A stretch of DNA of 64,000 nucleotides from Lachnospiraceae bacterium (GTDB lineage Bacteria; Bacillota; Clostridia; Lachnospirales; Lachnospiraceae), in the NCBI GenBank assembly GCA_910576385.1, contig CAJTIR010000003.1, forward strand, positions 124,001 to 188,000, read 5' to 3'. Below, piece after piece: positions 9,293 through 18,363 of this stretch (its first letter is position 1; each line of letters starts with the position of its first letter). The translations under genes were made by a program, and so were the position numbers. The notes under the pieces are model-generated. The model worked only from the letters and a program-made list of their open reading frames with translations. It had not been told where the DNA came from and ran no database searches.

Positions 9293-10228
9293 ATGGAAGC
9301 TGGATTTGGATTTTTGGTATTAGTGTTATTGGTGTTATTTGTACTTATTTTGTTGTCATCTTGTGTAAAGATCGTACCGCAGGCACATGCGTTAGTGATT
9401 GAACGTTTAGGAGGATATCAGGGGACTTGGGGTGTTGGTCTGCATTTTAAAGTGCCATTTATTGACCGTGTGGCAAAGCGAGTGCTCTTAAAAGAGCAGG
9501 TTGTGGATTTTGCTCCCCAGCCAGTGATTACCAAGGATAATGTAACAATGCGGATTGATACAGTGGTATATTTTCAGATTACAGATCCAAAGTTGTTTGC
9601 CTATGGAGTGGAAAATCCGATTATGGCAATTGAGAATCTGACAGCAACCACATTGCGAAATATTATTGGCGATCTGGAGTTAGATGAGACCTTGACTTCC
9701 AGAGAATTGATTAATACGAAAATGCGTGCGTCTCTGGATGTGGCAACCGATCCTTGGGGAATTAAGGTAAACCGTGTGGAGTTAAAAAATATTATTCCCC
9801 CTCAGCAGATTCAGGATGCTATGGAAAAGCAAGCCAAGGCAGAACGCGAACGCCGTGCAGCGGTTACTCAGGCAGAAGGGGAGAAGACAGCTACTGTATT
9901 AGTGGCGCAAGGAAAAAAAGAATCAGCGATTTTGGATGCAGAAGCAGAAAAGCAGGCGGCGATTCTGCGTGCGGAGGCAAAAAAGGAAGCTACCATGCGG
10001 GAAGCAGAAGGTCAGGCAGAGGCAATCTTGCGGATTCAGCAGGCCAATGCAGATGGTTTACGTTTTTTAAAGGAAGCAGCGCCAGACAGTGCTGTGCTGC
10101 AGCTAAAGAGCTTAGAAGCCTTTACAAAAGCGGCAGACGGCAAGGCAACGAAAATTATCATTCCCTCTGAGATACAGGGGATGGCTGGACTTACTAAGTC
10201 CATTACAGAAATTGCAAAAGAATTATAA
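9293..10228 (+). CDS. SPFH/band-7 (stomatin-like) membrane protein
   Basis: A 311-residue stomatin/QmcA-like protein. An N-terminal membrane anchor (about 5-27) is followed by the band-7 domain: VPQAHALVIERLGGYQGTWG, the GLHFKVPFIDRV motif, and the LRNIIGDLELDETLTSRE helix. A long Ala/Glu/Lys/Arg coiled coil (AEGEKTATVLVAQGKKE and similar) covers about 180-255. The family oligomerises and organises membrane regions, often regulating proteases or transport. It is translationally close to the NfeD-like gene upstream, the standard pairing. The argF gene starts 12 bases after its stop, so the run is probably one operon. Confidence 0.93.
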   Translation: MEAGFGFLVLVLLVLFVLILLSSCVKIVPQAHALVIERLGGYQGTWGVGLHFKVPFIDRVAKRVLLKEQVVDFAPQPVITKDNVTMRIDTVVYFQITDPKLFAYGVENPIMAIENLTATTLRNIIGDLELDETLTSRELINTKMRASLDVATDPWGIKVNRVELKNIIPPQQIQDAMEKQAKAERERRAAVTQAEGEKTATVLVAQGKKESAILDAEAEKQAAILRAEAKKEATMREAEGQAEAILRIQQANADGLRFLKEAAPDSAVLQLKSLEAFTKAADGKATKIIIPSEIQGMAGLTKSITEIAKEL

Positions 10229-10240
10229 GGAGAAGATACC

Positions 10241-11227
10241 ATGAATTTAAAAGGGCGGAATTTTTTGAAGCTAAAAGACTTTTCACCGGAGGAAATTGAA
10301 TATTTAATTACACTTTCAGAAGAATTAAAACAGAAAAAAAAGCAGGGCGTTTTACATGAAGAATTAAGAGGGAAAAATATTGCCTTGATTTTTGAGAAGA
10401 CAAGTACAAGAACAAGATGTTCTTTTGAAGTGGCGGCTCATGATCTGGGAATGCATGTCACCTATTTGGATCCGTCTGGTTCTCAAATTGGCAAGAAAGA
10501 GAGTATTCGGGACACCGCAAGGGTGCTCGGCAGAATGTATGATGGCATTGAATATCGGGGATTTGGTCAGGAGATTGTAGAAGAGCTGGCAGAATATGCT
10601 GGTGTACCAGTGTGGAATGGTTTGACGAATGAATTTCATCCCACACAGATGATTGCAGATATGTTGACGGTCAAAGAAAAACTTGGACAATTGAAAGGTG
10701 TTAAGTTTGTATATATGGGAGATGCCCGCTATAATATGGGAAATTCACTGATGGTTACATGTGCAAAGCTTGGCATGGAGTTTGTGGCATGCACTAGTAA
10801 AGCATATTTTCCAGAACAGGAATTAGTAGATTACTGCAAAGAAATTGCGAAGCAGACCAAAGCCTCCATTACCTTGACAGAGGATGTGCAGGAGGGAACG
10901 AAGGACGCAGATGTAATCTATACAGATGTTTGGGTGTCTATGGGAGAGCCAGATCAGGTGTGGGAGAGCCGTATTAAGGAGCTTATGCCTTATCAGGTCA
11001 ATAAAAAAGTGATGGAAAATGCCAAAGAAAGCGCAATTTTTATGCATTGCCTGCCGGCGTTCCATGATCTTGAGACCACAATTGGAAAACAAATCTATGA
11101 GAAATTTGGACTGACAGAGATGGAAGTGACAAATGAGGTATTTGAGAGCAGCCAGTCAGTGGTGTTTGATGAGGCAGAAAATCGGATGCACAGCATAAAG
11201 GCTATTATGTATGCAACATTGAAATAA
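10241..11227 (+). CDS. argF: Ornithine carbamoyltransferase
   Basis: A 328-residue cytoplasmic enzyme that joins carbamoyl phosphate and ornithine to make citrulline (arginine synthesis) or runs in reverse in the deiminase pathway. The carbamoyl phosphate site [11 protein letters not shown] is near residue 55. [16 protein letters not shown] carries the HPTQ motif. The ornithine loop is around [11 protein letters not shown], and the catalytic MHCLPAFHD near residue 268 holds the reactive cysteine. Length is normal. AAGGAGA precedes the ATG. No other arginine gene is adjacent; the next gene, birA, begins 9 bases downstream. Whether it is anabolic or catabolic cannot be told. Confidence 0.95.
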   Translation: MNLKGRNFLKLKDFSPEEIEYLITLSEELKQKKKQGVLHEELRGKNIALIFEKTSTRTRCSFEVAAHDLGMHVTYLDPSGSQIGKKESIRDTARVLGRMYDGIEYRGFGQEIVEELAEYAGVPVWNGLTNEFHPTQMIADMLTVKEKLGQLKGVKFVYMGDARYNMGNSLMVTCAKLGMEFVACTSKAYFPEQELVDYCKEIAKQTKASITLTEDVQEGTKDADVIYTDVWVSMGEPDQVWESRIKELMPYQVNKKVMENAKESAIFMHCLPAFHDLETTIGKQIYEKFGLTEMEVTNEVFESSQSVVFDEAENRMHSIKAIMYATLK

Positions 11228-11236
11228 GGTACTAGG

Positions 11237-12241
11237 ATGAAGACAAAGATATTAAAGATTTTGCGGCAAAATCAGGAAGAATATGTATCTGGCCAAGAGC
11301 TTTGTGAGCAGCTGGGAGTATCACGCACAGCAGTATGGAAGGCAGTCAAGCAGTTAAAGGAAATGGGCTATGTGATTGAGGCAGTACAAAACAGAGGCTA
11401 TCGCTTGATTGGGATTCCAGATATCCTATCAGAAGGTGAGATAGAAAGCCAGCTTCATACCAAGTGGCTGGGGCATGTGATTTATTATTTTGACGAACTG
11501 GATTCCACCAATACAGAGGCGAAGCGGATTGCTGAGACCGTGGACAGTCAAAACTGGCATGGAGCAGTGGTGGTTGCGGATATGCAGACAGCAGGGCGTG
11601 GACGCAGGGGGCGCGGTTGGAGTTCTCCACATGGAATTGGGATATTTTTTACCATTTTATTGAAACCAGAAATGGATCCTGGCAATGCTCCAATGCTCAC
11701 CTTGGTAAAGGCTATGGCTGTGTTAAAAGGAATTGAAGAGATTACAGGTTTGCATCCTGAGATTAAATGGCCCAATGATATTGTTTTGAATGGCAAGAAA
11801 ATCGTGGGAATTTTGACAGAGATGAGTGCCCAGATTGATTATATCAACCATATTGTAGTGGGAACTGGAATCAATGTCCATCAATTAGAATTTCCAGAAG
11901 AAATTGCAAAGACGGCAACTTCTCTGGATTTGGAGCTGCGACAGTCTGGGCGTAACATTGCAATCTCTAGAGCACAGCTTTTAGACGCAGTCTTAAAATA
12001 TTTTGAACATTATTATCAGATATTTATGCAGACACAGGATTTGTCCGCCTTGATGGAAGAGTATCATGCAATGTTGGCAAACAGGGGGCGGAGAGTCCGC
12101 GTACTGGATCCGCTGGGAGAGTACGAAGGTACAGCACTGGGAATTGATCAGCGTGGACAGCTTTTGGTTGAGCGCAATGGTGAAATCATAAAAGTTTCTT
12201 CTGGTGAAGTGTCTGTGCGGGGAATCTATGGTTATGTATAA
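11237..12241 (+). CDS. birA: Bifunctional biotin-protein ligase / biotin repressor
   Basis: A 334-residue protein with an N-terminal winged helix (about 1-65; SGQELCEQLGVSRTAVWKAV as the DNA-binding helix pair) and a C-terminal biotin ligase domain. ELDSTNTEAKR and the ATP/biotinyl-AMP loop GRGRRGRGW lie near residues 115-135, KWPNDIVLNGKKIVGILTE near 178, and a small SH3-like end domain near 285-334. It activates biotin with ATP, attaches it to carboxylase subunits, and as biotinyl-AMP dimer represses biotin genes. Its regulon is not in this window. Confidence 0.95.
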   Translation: MKTKILKILRQNQEEYVSGQELCEQLGVSRTAVWKAVKQLKEMGYVIEAVQNRGYRLIGIPDILSEGEIESQLHTKWLGHVIYYFDELDSTNTEAKRIAETVDSQNWHGAVVVADMQTAGRGRRGRGWSSPHGIGIFFTILLKPEMDPGNAPMLTLVKAMAVLKGIEEITGLHPEIKWPNDIVLNGKKIVGILTEMSAQIDYINHIVVGTGINVHQLEFPEEIAKTATSLDLELRQSGRNIAISRAQLLDAVLKYFEHYYQIFMQTQDLSALMEEYHAMLANRGRRVRVLDPLGEYEGTALGIDQRGQLLVERNGEIIKVSSGEVSVRGIYGYV

Positions 12242-12265
12242 ATTGTCAATGATGAGGAAAATAAA

Positions 12266-12616
12266 ATGAATCAGGAAGAAGTGGTACTGTGTGCTTCCAG
12301 TGCATATACCAAGAAATATTATTTGAATCAAGAATTTTATAGTCTTCCAGAAGGGATTAAGGATGAACTGAAGATTTTGTGTGTGATGTATACGGAAGAT
12401 ATCGGAGGCACATTAACCCTTATGTTTGATCAGGAGGGACAACTGCAGTTTCAGACAGATGCGGATGAAGGCGATCTGTTGTATGATGAGATCGGAAGTG
12501 TGTTGAAAATCAAACAGATTCAGCGGACAAAGCGAGAATTATTGGAAGCCCTGGAAATTTATTATAGAGTATTTTTCTTAGGAGAAGAGTTGACAGAAGA
12601 AGATTTGGAGGAATAG
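12266..12616 (+). CDS. Conserved small protein, DUF6145-like
   Basis: A 116-residue acidic protein resembling the Lachnospiraceae family I know as DUF6145; I recall the pattern (VVLCASSAYTKKYYLN at the start, FTEDVGG-like YTEDIGGTLTL, DEGDLLYDEIGSVLKIK, ALEIYYRVFFLGEEL) but cannot check it. No signal peptide or membrane segment is present. It sits 3 bases upstream of coaX and 24 bases after birA in a tight run, so co-expression is expected. Function is unknown. Confidence 0.8.
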   Translation: MNQEEVVLCASSAYTKKYYLNQEFYSLPEGIKDELKILCVMYTEDIGGTLTLMFDQEGQLQFQTDADEGDLLYDEIGSVLKIKQIQRTKRELLEALEIYYRVFFLGEELTEEDLEE

Positions 12617-12619
12617 GAC

Positions 12620-13396
12620 ATGTTATTAGTTGTGGATGTGGGGAATACAAATTTTACATTTGGTGTGTTTCAACTGGATAAGTTGGAGGCAACCTTCCGA
12701 ATGACAACAAAGCTTCAGCGAACCTCTGATGAATATGGGATTTCGATACGTGATATGCTGGCACATAATGGGATTTCTTATGAAAATGTGGAGGATGTAA
12801 TTATTGCTTCTGTGGTGCCCAATGTCATGCATTCCCTGTTAAGTGCGTTTATCAAATATTTTGATATCCATCCAGTAGTTGTGGAGCCAGGCATCAAGAC
12901 AGGAATACGCATTGCTACTGAGAATCCAAGGCAGATCGGTGCAGACCGGATTGTGGATGCGGCAGCGGCATATGAATTGTATGGTGGTCCTGTGTTGGTC
13001 ATTGATTTTGGAACAGGGACTACCTATGATTTGGTGGATGAGAGTGGCGCTTTTGTTTCTGGGGTAACAGCGCCAGGAATCCGCACTTCCGCAAAAGCAC
13101 TTTGGGAGGAGGCAGCAAAGCTTCCTGAGATTGAGATCCGCAAGCCCAAGAGCATTCTTGCCAAAGAGACGATCAGCAGTATGCAGGCAGGGTTGGTCTA
13201 TGGGCAGATTGGACAGACAGAATATATTATCAGGCAGACCAAAAAGGAGATTAACTGTCAGGATTTGAAGGTGGTAGCCACTGGAGGATTGGGGACGATC
13301 ATTGCAAATGAGACTGATACCATTGATATCTACGATCCTACTTTGACGCTGCAAGGGCTTCGTCTGATCTACAACAAACAAAATCGTGTAAAATAG
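12620..13396 (+). CDS. coaX: Type III pantothenate kinase
   Basis: A 258-residue cytoplasmic enzyme that phosphorylates pantothenate, the first step of coenzyme A synthesis. The ASKHA-fold phosphate loop [12 protein letters not shown] is at the N-terminus, the pantothenate-site region near [15 protein letters not shown] is at about residue 100, and the second phosphate motif [11 protein letters not shown] is near 130. [14 protein letters not shown] and TGGLGTIIA complete the family pattern. GGAGG overlaps the end of the preceding gene and serves as ribosome site. Confidence 0.95.
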   Translation: MLLVVDVGNTNFTFGVFQLDKLEATFRMTTKLQRTSDEYGISIRDMLAHNGISYENVEDVIIASVVPNVMHSLLSAFIKYFDIHPVVVEPGIKTGIRIATENPRQIGADRIVDAAAAYELYGGPVLVIDFGTGTTYDLVDESGAFVSGVTAPGIRTSAKALWEEAAKLPEIEIRKPKSILAKETISSMQAGLVYGQIGQTEYIIRQTKKEINCQDLKVVATGGLGTIIANETDTIDIYDPTLTLQGLRLIYNKQNRVK

Positions 13397-13417
13397 ATTT
13401 GGGATAGAAAAGAAAAT

Positions 13418-14398
13418 ATGATACCATTGAAGATAGGAAATGTAATTTTAGAAAATAATTTAGTTTTGGCGCCAATGGCAGGTGTTTGCGACCTGCCATT
13501 TCGTCTGCTCTGCAAAGAGCAGGGGGCAGGGCTTTTGTGTATGGAGATGGTCAGTGCAAAAGGCATTTACTACAATAATAAAAATACAGAGATTTTACTG
13601 ACGACAGATCCCAGAGAGCATCCGGTATCTTTGCAGCTCTTTGGTTCTGATCCAGATATTATGAGCGAGATGGCAAAGCGTATCGAGGAGCGCCCTTTTG
13701 ATATTTTAGATATCAATATGGGTTGTCCTGTGCCAAAAGTAGTAAACAATGGAGAAGGTTCTGCACTGATGAAACAGCCTAAGTTAGTAGAACAGATTGT
13801 CTCTAAGGTGGTAAAGGCGATTCAAAAACCAGTGACTGTTAAGATACGAAAAGGATTTGATGACAACCATATCAATGCAGTGGAAATTGCCAAGATTGCA
13901 GAGCAGTCAGGAGCTGCTGCAGTGGCAGTCCACGGAAGAACTAGAGAACAATATTATTCGGGTAATGCAGATTGGGACATTATTCGTCAGGTAAAGGAAA
14001 CTGTCTGGATTCCAGTGATTGGAAATGGAGACATTTTGACAGCTCAGGATGTGCTAAAGATGAGCGCACAGACAGGATGCGACGGGTTTATGATTGGCAG
14101 AGGCGCCCAGGGCAATCCTTGGATTTTTCAACAGATTCTACATTATCTTGAAACGGGAGAAGAACTTGCCAAGCCTACTATGCAGGAAGTGACACAGATG
14201 CTTCTGCGTCATGCCAAAAGTCAGATTGCATTTAAGGGGGAACTGACAGGGATGCGGGAGATGCGAAAACATGCGGCGTGGTATACCAGCGGTTATAAAA
14301 ATTCTGCCGCATTGCGCAGGCAAATCAATGCTGTGGAGACTTATGCGCAATTGGAAGAGTTGTTTTTAGCAGCAGAAAAATTTTATGAAGATAAATAG
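13418..14398 (+). CDS. dusB: tRNA-dihydrouridine synthase
   Basis: A 326-residue FMN-dependent enzyme that reduces uridines of tRNA to dihydrouridine. APMAGVCDLPFRLLCKEQGA is the FMN-binding start. DINMGCPVPKVVNNGEGSAL holds the catalytic cysteine region (GCP). KIRKGFDD, VHGRTREQYYSG and GNGDILTAQDV follow, then GFMIGRGAQGNPWIF. The C-terminal helical tRNA-binding domain includes MREMRKHAAWYTSG. This is the DusB subgroup typical of Firmicutes. It begins 21 bases after coaX and probably ends the operon. Confidence 0.94.
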   Translation: MIPLKIGNVILENNLVLAPMAGVCDLPFRLLCKEQGAGLLCMEMVSAKGIYYNNKNTEILLTTDPREHPVSLQLFGSDPDIMSEMAKRIEERPFDILDINMGCPVPKVVNNGEGSALMKQPKLVEQIVSKVVKAIQKPVTVKIRKGFDDNHINAVEIAKIAEQSGAAAVAVHGRTREQYYSGNADWDIIRQVKETVWIPVIGNGDILTAQDVLKMSAQTGCDGFMIGRGAQGNPWIFQQILHYLETGEELAKPTMQEVTQMLLRHAKSQIAFKGELTGMREMRKHAAWYTSGYKNSAALRRQINAVETYAQLEELFLAAEKFYEDK

Positions 14399-14513
14399 AT
14401 CAGCCTGCTTGTATAGTTATCCATCTGCTATGTATTTTTACTGAGTATCAACGAGACATTATACTAGCTATTTGGAATAGAGCCAATAAACTGATTACGT
14501 CTTGATTATTCTA

Positions 14514-14541
14514 TTGAAAAAAGATCACTGAGATTTATAAA
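14514..14541 (+). promoter_or_regulatory. Possible promoter of the downstream unknown gene and greA
   Basis: TTGAAA (14514-14519), 16-nt spacer, TATAAA (14536-14541). A 12-bp repeat, AATAGAGCCAAT, occurs on both sides of it (near 14477 and 14541). The rest of 14,399-14,641 is AT-rich and shows nothing else. Confidence 0.45.
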
Positions 14542-14641
14542 TAGAGCCAATCAAGTCATACCATTCTGCTTTTCTTCATATAATTGGGAAAAACAGTTGT
14601 GGTTCCTGGAGAGGGACAACACTGCATTTTGGAGGTCTGGT

Positions 14642-15253
14642 ATGGAGAGATGGGAGCGTGGAGGCAAAGAATCAAGCAATCAGAAGAAATCCTGGTTGAG
14701 CCATATTTTGGCTTTTTTAAAGGGAAAATGGCATAAAATGCCTCAGGATCAGTTTGAGTATTGGGAGGATGAAGAAGAAAATTCCAGAGAAAATCCTTAT
14801 CTGCACAAGTTAAGAAGAATCTTAGAGCAAGTGCTCAGTCAGTATCAAATGTCTTATCGGGAGTTTCATCCATTGCTGGTTGATACAGATACGCCGCCAG
14901 AATCTTTGCTGGATGAAGATCAGGTGGAAGTGGTCTTAGAGCAGATCTCAGAGGATTTGAATTTTCTTAGGATTGCGACGGACCGTCCTGCATATTTTTC
15001 AGATTATATTCAAAGAATGTATGAGGACAGCGGCCTTGTAGTGCAGACAGAGCCAAAGGGACAAGTGCTTTCTGAGGATGTAAATGTGATATTAGACATG
15101 GAACAGCAGGGAAATTGTCCAGTCAGATATATGCGGGAGCATACACTTTACATTCCTGTATACAAAAGGAAATGGAATCGGGTGGAAACCTTAGAGAATC
15201 TTGACATTTCCATACCCATCGGTTATAATACTGTGATTGTTAAGGGAGTATAA
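14642..15253 (+). CDS. Hypothetical protein of about 203 residues
   Basis: I do not recognise this protein. It starts with a basic, Trp-containing stretch (KSWLSHILAFLKGKWHKMP), continues with an acidic patch (YWEDEEENSRE), and has a helical core (LHKLRRILEQVLSQYQMSYREF) and a mixed C-terminal half. There is no clear signal peptide or membrane segment. The start at 14642 is chosen because GGAGG lies about 7 bases ahead; an in-frame TTG at 14597 has no ribosome site. It ends 37 bases before greA, and the two are probably co-transcribed. Confidence 0.65.
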   Translation: MERWERGGKESSNQKKSWLSHILAFLKGKWHKMPQDQFEYWEDEEENSRENPYLHKLRRILEQVLSQYQMSYREFHPLLVDTDTPPESLLDEDQVEVVLEQISEDLNFLRIATDRPAYFSDYIQRMYEDSGLVVQTEPKGQVLSEDVNVILDMEQQGNCPVRYMREHTLYIPVYKRKWNRVETLENLDISIPIGYNTVIVKGV

Positions 15254-15290
15254 GGGTTATGTTTATATTGTAGTAGGAAGGTGTAGTATT

Positions 15291-15770
15291 ATGGAAAAGA
15301 AAAACTTACTGACATATGAAGGTTTAAAGAAGTTAGAGACAGAATTGCATGAGCTTAAAGTTGTGAAGAGAAAAGAAGTTGCACAGAAGATCAAAGAAGC
15401 AAGAGAACAGGGGGATCTTTCTGAGAATGCGGAATATGATGCAGCAAAGGATGAGCAGCGCGATATTGAAGCAAGAATTGAAGAGATTGAAAAAATTCTC
15501 AAAAATGCAGAGGTGGTCGTAGAGGATGAAGTGGATCTTGATAAGATCAACGTAGGATGTAAAGTGAGAATTTTAGATTGTGAATTTGATGAGGAACTAG
15601 AATATAAAATTGTTGGTTCCACTGAGGCAAACAGCTTACAAGGAAAAATTTCCAATGAATCTCCGGTTGGAAAAGCTCTGATTGGGGCAAAAGTAGGAGA
15701 TATTGTAAAGATTGAGACACAGGCAGGCGTATTAGAATATAAAGTGCTGGAAATTCAGCGTTCAAATTAA
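15291..15770 (+). CDS. greA: Transcription elongation factor GreA
   Basis: A 159-residue factor that enters the RNA polymerase secondary channel and stimulates cleavage of backtracked RNA. The N-terminal coiled coil has the acidic tip REQGDLSENAEYDAAKDEQ, and the C-terminal FKBP-like domain ends with ISNESPVGKALIGAKVGD and a beta strand. The start at 15291 (MEKKNLLTYEGLKK) matches the family and has AGGAAGG upstream. The lysS gene follows 53 bases later, a common Firmicutes order. Confidence 0.96.
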   Translation: MEKKNLLTYEGLKKLETELHELKVVKRKEVAQKIKEAREQGDLSENAEYDAAKDEQRDIEARIEEIEKILKNAEVVVEDEVDLDKINVGCKVRILDCEFDEELEYKIVGSTEANSLQGKISNESPVGKALIGAKVGDIVKIETQAGVLEYKVLEIQRSN

Positions 15771-15775
15771 GAAGT

Positions 15776-15801
15776 CAGAACATAACCATTTTTATGTTCT
15801 G
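15776..15801 (+). other. Perfect 10-bp hairpin between greA and lysS
   Basis: CAGAACATAA and TTATGTTCTG around a 6-nt loop. No T-run follows, so it is more likely a processing or stability element than a terminator; lysS begins 22 bases later. Confidence 0.6.
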
Positions 15802-15823
15802 TATACAGAAGGAGGAAGAAAAA

Positions 15824-17314
15824 ATGGCACAGAACAACCAGTCACCAGAACAGGATTTGAATCAATTGATAAAGGTTCGTCATGACAAATTAAAGGATTT
15901 GCAAGACAATGGCAAAGATCCTTTTCAGATCACCAAATATGAGGTAACAAAACACAGCCAGGAGATTAAAGATCATTTTGAAGAACTGGAAGGACAAACT
16001 GTCAGTATTGCTGGTAGAATGATGTTCAAGCGTGTGATGGGAAAAGCCTCCTTCTGTAATGTACAGGATTTGCAAGGGAATATTCAGGCATATGTGGCAA
16101 GAGACAATATCGGCGAGGAGAGCTATAAGGATTTTAAGAAATATGATGTCGGTGATATACTGGGTATTAAAGGAGAAGTTTTTAAGACAAAAACAGGAGA
16201 AATGTCTATCCATGCCCATGAAGTGATCTTGCTCTCTAAGAGTTTGCAGATTTTGCCGGAAAAATATCATGGTCTTACTGATACAGATGCCAGATATCGT
16301 CAACGTTATGTGGATTTAATCATGAACAGCGAGGTAAAGGACACATTTATCAAACGTTCCAAGGTACTGAGCAGTATTCGTCGTTTCCTGGATGGACAGG
16401 GATTTATGGAAGTGGAAACACCTATGTTGGTGAGCAATGCAGGCGGCGCAGCTGCTAGACCATTTGAGACACATTTTAATGCCTTAAATGAAGATTTGAA
16501 GCTTCGTATTTCTCTCGAGCTTTATTTGAAGAGATTGATTGTGGGAGGCATGGAGCGTGTTTATGAAATTGGACGCGTGTTCCGAAATGAAGGTCTGGAC
16601 ACCAGACATAATCCAGAATTTACTTTGATGGAACTTTATCAGGCTTATACCGATTATTATGGAATGATGGATCTTACAGAAAATCTCTACCGCTATGTGG
16701 CCAAAGAAGTTACAGGTTCTGAAATCCTTACTTATGGAGAACATCAGATGGATTTATCCAAGCCTTTTGAGCGGATCACGATGGTAGATGCTGTGAAAAA
16801 GTATGCAAATGTAGATTTCAATGAGATCAGTAACACAGAAGAGGCAAAGAAACTGGCAGATGAGCATCATATTGAATATGAGGACAGGCATAAGAAAGGC
16901 GATATATTAAACCTGTTTTTTGAGGAATATGTAGAAGACCATCTCATTCAGCCAACTTTTGTGATGGATCATCCAATTGAGATTTCGCCGCTTACCAAGA
17001 AGAAGCCAGAGAATCCAGAGTATGTGGAGCGTTTTGAATTCTTTATGAATGGCTGGGAAATGGCGAATGCCTATTCTGAATTAAATGACCCGATTGATCA
17101 AAGAGAGCGTTTTGAAGCACAGGAAGCGCTGCTTGTTGCTGGAGATGACGAGGCAAATCATACAGATGAAGATTTCCTCAATGCTCTTAATATTGGTATG
17201 CCGCCCACAGGTGGAATTGGATATGGTATTGACCGAATGGTGATGATGATGACAAATTCTCCGGCGATTAGAGATGTGTTATTGTTTCCTACTATGAAGT
17301 CTTTGGACAAATAA
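15824..17314 (+). CDS. lysS: Lysyl-tRNA synthetase, class II
   Basis: A 496-residue enzyme that charges tRNA-Lys. An N-terminal OB-fold anticodon domain (about 60-145, VSIAGRMMFKRVMGKASF) is followed by the class II core: motif 1 around FLDGQGFMEVETPML, motif 2 RVFRNEGLDTRHNPEFTLME near residue 262, and motif 3 GIGYGIDRMVMMM near 470. The start at 15824 has AGGAGG at a normal distance; the earlier in-frame codon at 15794 lies in a hairpin. Its 3' end is the last chromosomal gene before the mobile element, and the C-terminus appears intact, so the insertion did not damage it. Confidence 0.96.
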   Translation: MAQNNQSPEQDLNQLIKVRHDKLKDLQDNGKDPFQITKYEVTKHSQEIKDHFEELEGQTVSIAGRMMFKRVMGKASFCNVQDLQGNIQAYVARDNIGEESYKDFKKYDVGDILGIKGEVFKTKTGEMSIHAHEVILLSKSLQILPEKYHGLTDTDARYRQRYVDLIMNSEVKDTFIKRSKVLSSIRRFLDGQGFMEVETPMLVSNAGGAAARPFETHFNALNEDLKLRISLELYLKRLIVGGMERVYEIGRVFRNEGLDTRHNPEFTLMELYQAYTDYYGMMDLTENLYRYVAKEVTGSEILTYGEHQMDLSKPFERITMVDAVKKYANVDFNEISNTEEAKKLADEHHIEYEDRHKKGDILNLFFEEYVEDHLIQPTFVMDHPIEISPLTKKKPENPEYVERFEFFMNGWEMANAYSELNDPIDQRERFEAQEALLVAGDDEANHTDEDFLNALNIGMPPTGGIGYGIDRMVMMMTNSPAIRDVLLFPTMKSLDK

Positions 17315-17355
17315 AGCCAGTATTTTCAAGGGTTTGCGGTACTTCGATTCAGATT

Positions 17356-17413
17356 TTGCAACAAAATTGCAACAAATTTGCAACGCATAATGCGGGATAA
17401 TGCCTGATAATGC
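17356..17413 (+). repeat. Helically phased repeats at the presumed left ICE end
   Basis: TTGCAACAAA occurs at 17356 and 17367, with TTGCAAC at 17378 (11-bp period). ATAATGC follows at 17387, 17397 and 17407 (10-bp period). Both periods are near one helical turn, as expected for binding arrays of an integrase or excisionase. That role is inference from position. Confidence 0.65.
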
Positions 17414-17454
17414 GTTGATTGGTACATGAGCCAACTTAATACAGTAAGCACTTT

Positions 17455-17500
17455 AAGGACATTTTTCTAAAAGAAATTTTAGGGAAGTGTCCTTTTTTGT
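17455..17500 (+). terminator. Very stable terminator after lysS / at the ICE edge
   Basis: AAGGACA / TGTCCTT continues inward as a G-U-containing stem to a GAAA loop, about 18 pairs in all, followed by TTTTTT. It would stop lysS transcription from entering the element, or be the native lysS terminator if the junction lies to its right. Confidence 0.85.
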
Positions 17501-17538
17501 TATGGTCAAAAAATAAATTTGAATTGGAGGAAAAGGAA

Positions 17539-17613
17539 ATGGCAAACACAGCGTTAAGGTCAGGAGTGAAAAACCGTTCTCCGGGGCAAAAGCAAATTCG
17601 GGTTGACAGTTAG
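17539..17613 (+). CDS. 24-residue ORF with good ribosome site, possibly a remnant
   Basis: A short frame (MANTALRSGVKNRSPGQKQI...) with GGAGG 10 bases upstream. Its first codons echo the start of the next gene (MAANTAKGAG), so it may be a partial duplication, a leader peptide or a decayed gene. No function can be assigned. Confidence 0.3.
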   Translation: MANTALRSGVKNRSPGQKQIRVDS

Positions 17614-17712
17614 CCGTATTTTGGGTAACTGGCAGCACGAATCCACAAGGGTTTGGGAGTGTAGCTCCCAAGAATATAAAAAAACAAGCAGATAAGATAA
17701 GGAGGACAAGCT

Positions 17713-18177
17713 ATGGCAGCGAATACAGCGAAAGGTGCAGGAAACAAAGATACTCGCACAATTACTTTCAAGAGCAAAGAACATAAGGATTTTTATAAGG
17801 AGTACCTGCAGAAATGCAGATACCAGGATGTATACCATAAAGCATTGGTGTACTGCCTGGGGATTGGTCAGGATACTAGGGTAAATGTGAACAGAATTTA
17901 TGATTTTAAAACAGGATGCGTGAAAACGGAATGCCTGCGGGAAGGATGGCAGACCAGCGGAAGTGCGAAAATTGTACGGATGGCATTTAACCTCTATTGT
18001 AATGGAACGCCAAGTGTCTATGATACGGAGGATGTGGATGAACAATTAAAGGAGTTCCGTTGTTATACAGTGGAAGATTTATTCTGCTGCGGCTATGCCA
18101 GATACTTTTGGGAGGCAGTCAAGCTCCGCTATCCGGAATACTGTTTTTACGTGGATATGGAGGATTTATATGCTTAA
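17713..18177 (+). CDS. ICE-associated small protein, DUF6075-like
   Basis: A 154-residue protein typical of the left region of these elements. The core FKSKEHKDFYKEYLQKCRYQ, YCLGIGQDTR, GWQTSGSAKIVRMAFNLYCNG and YTVEDLFCCGYARYFWEAVK matches the DUF6075 pattern I recall. There is no signal or membrane segment. AAGGAGG lies about 9 bases before the ATG. It overlaps the next small gene by 8 bases, so the two are translationally coupled. Function is unknown. Confidence 0.8.
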   Translation: MAANTAKGAGNKDTRTITFKSKEHKDFYKEYLQKCRYQDVYHKALVYCLGIGQDTRVNVNRIYDFKTGCVKTECLREGWQTSGSAKIVRMAFNLYCNGTPSVYDTEDVDEQLKEFRCYTVEDLFCCGYARYFWEAVKLRYPEYCFYVDMEDLYA

Positions 18178-18337
18178 AATCAGGATGCAGGGGACAAAGA
18201 AAGACCTTCACTGGTTCCGGCGGCTTTTGGAGCGGCATGAAGGCGTGGATGTGAAAGAAGTGTCGGAACCATTTGCAAACAAAGGGACAAATAAGTATTT
18301 CCGTGTATATGCGGAAGTGGAAAGAACAGAAAAATAG
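18170..18337 (+). CDS. Small protein, DUF3970-like
   Basis: A 55-residue protein (LKIRMQGTKKDLHWFRRLL at the start, NKYFRVYAEVE near the end), in keeping with the DUF3970 family: a short beta-alpha-beta domain of unknown function. It starts inside the last codons of the preceding gene and precedes parA by 26 bases. Confidence 0.7.
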   Translation: MLKIRMQGTKKDLHWFRRLLERHEGVDVKEVSEPFANKGTNKYFRVYAEVERTEK

Positions 18338-18363
18338 ATTGGAGAATCAGGAGGAAAGTATAT

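Noticed and set aside
17315-17355. Direct call of an attachment core in this stretch
   Set aside because: Without the right end or an empty site, no duplicated core can be shown.
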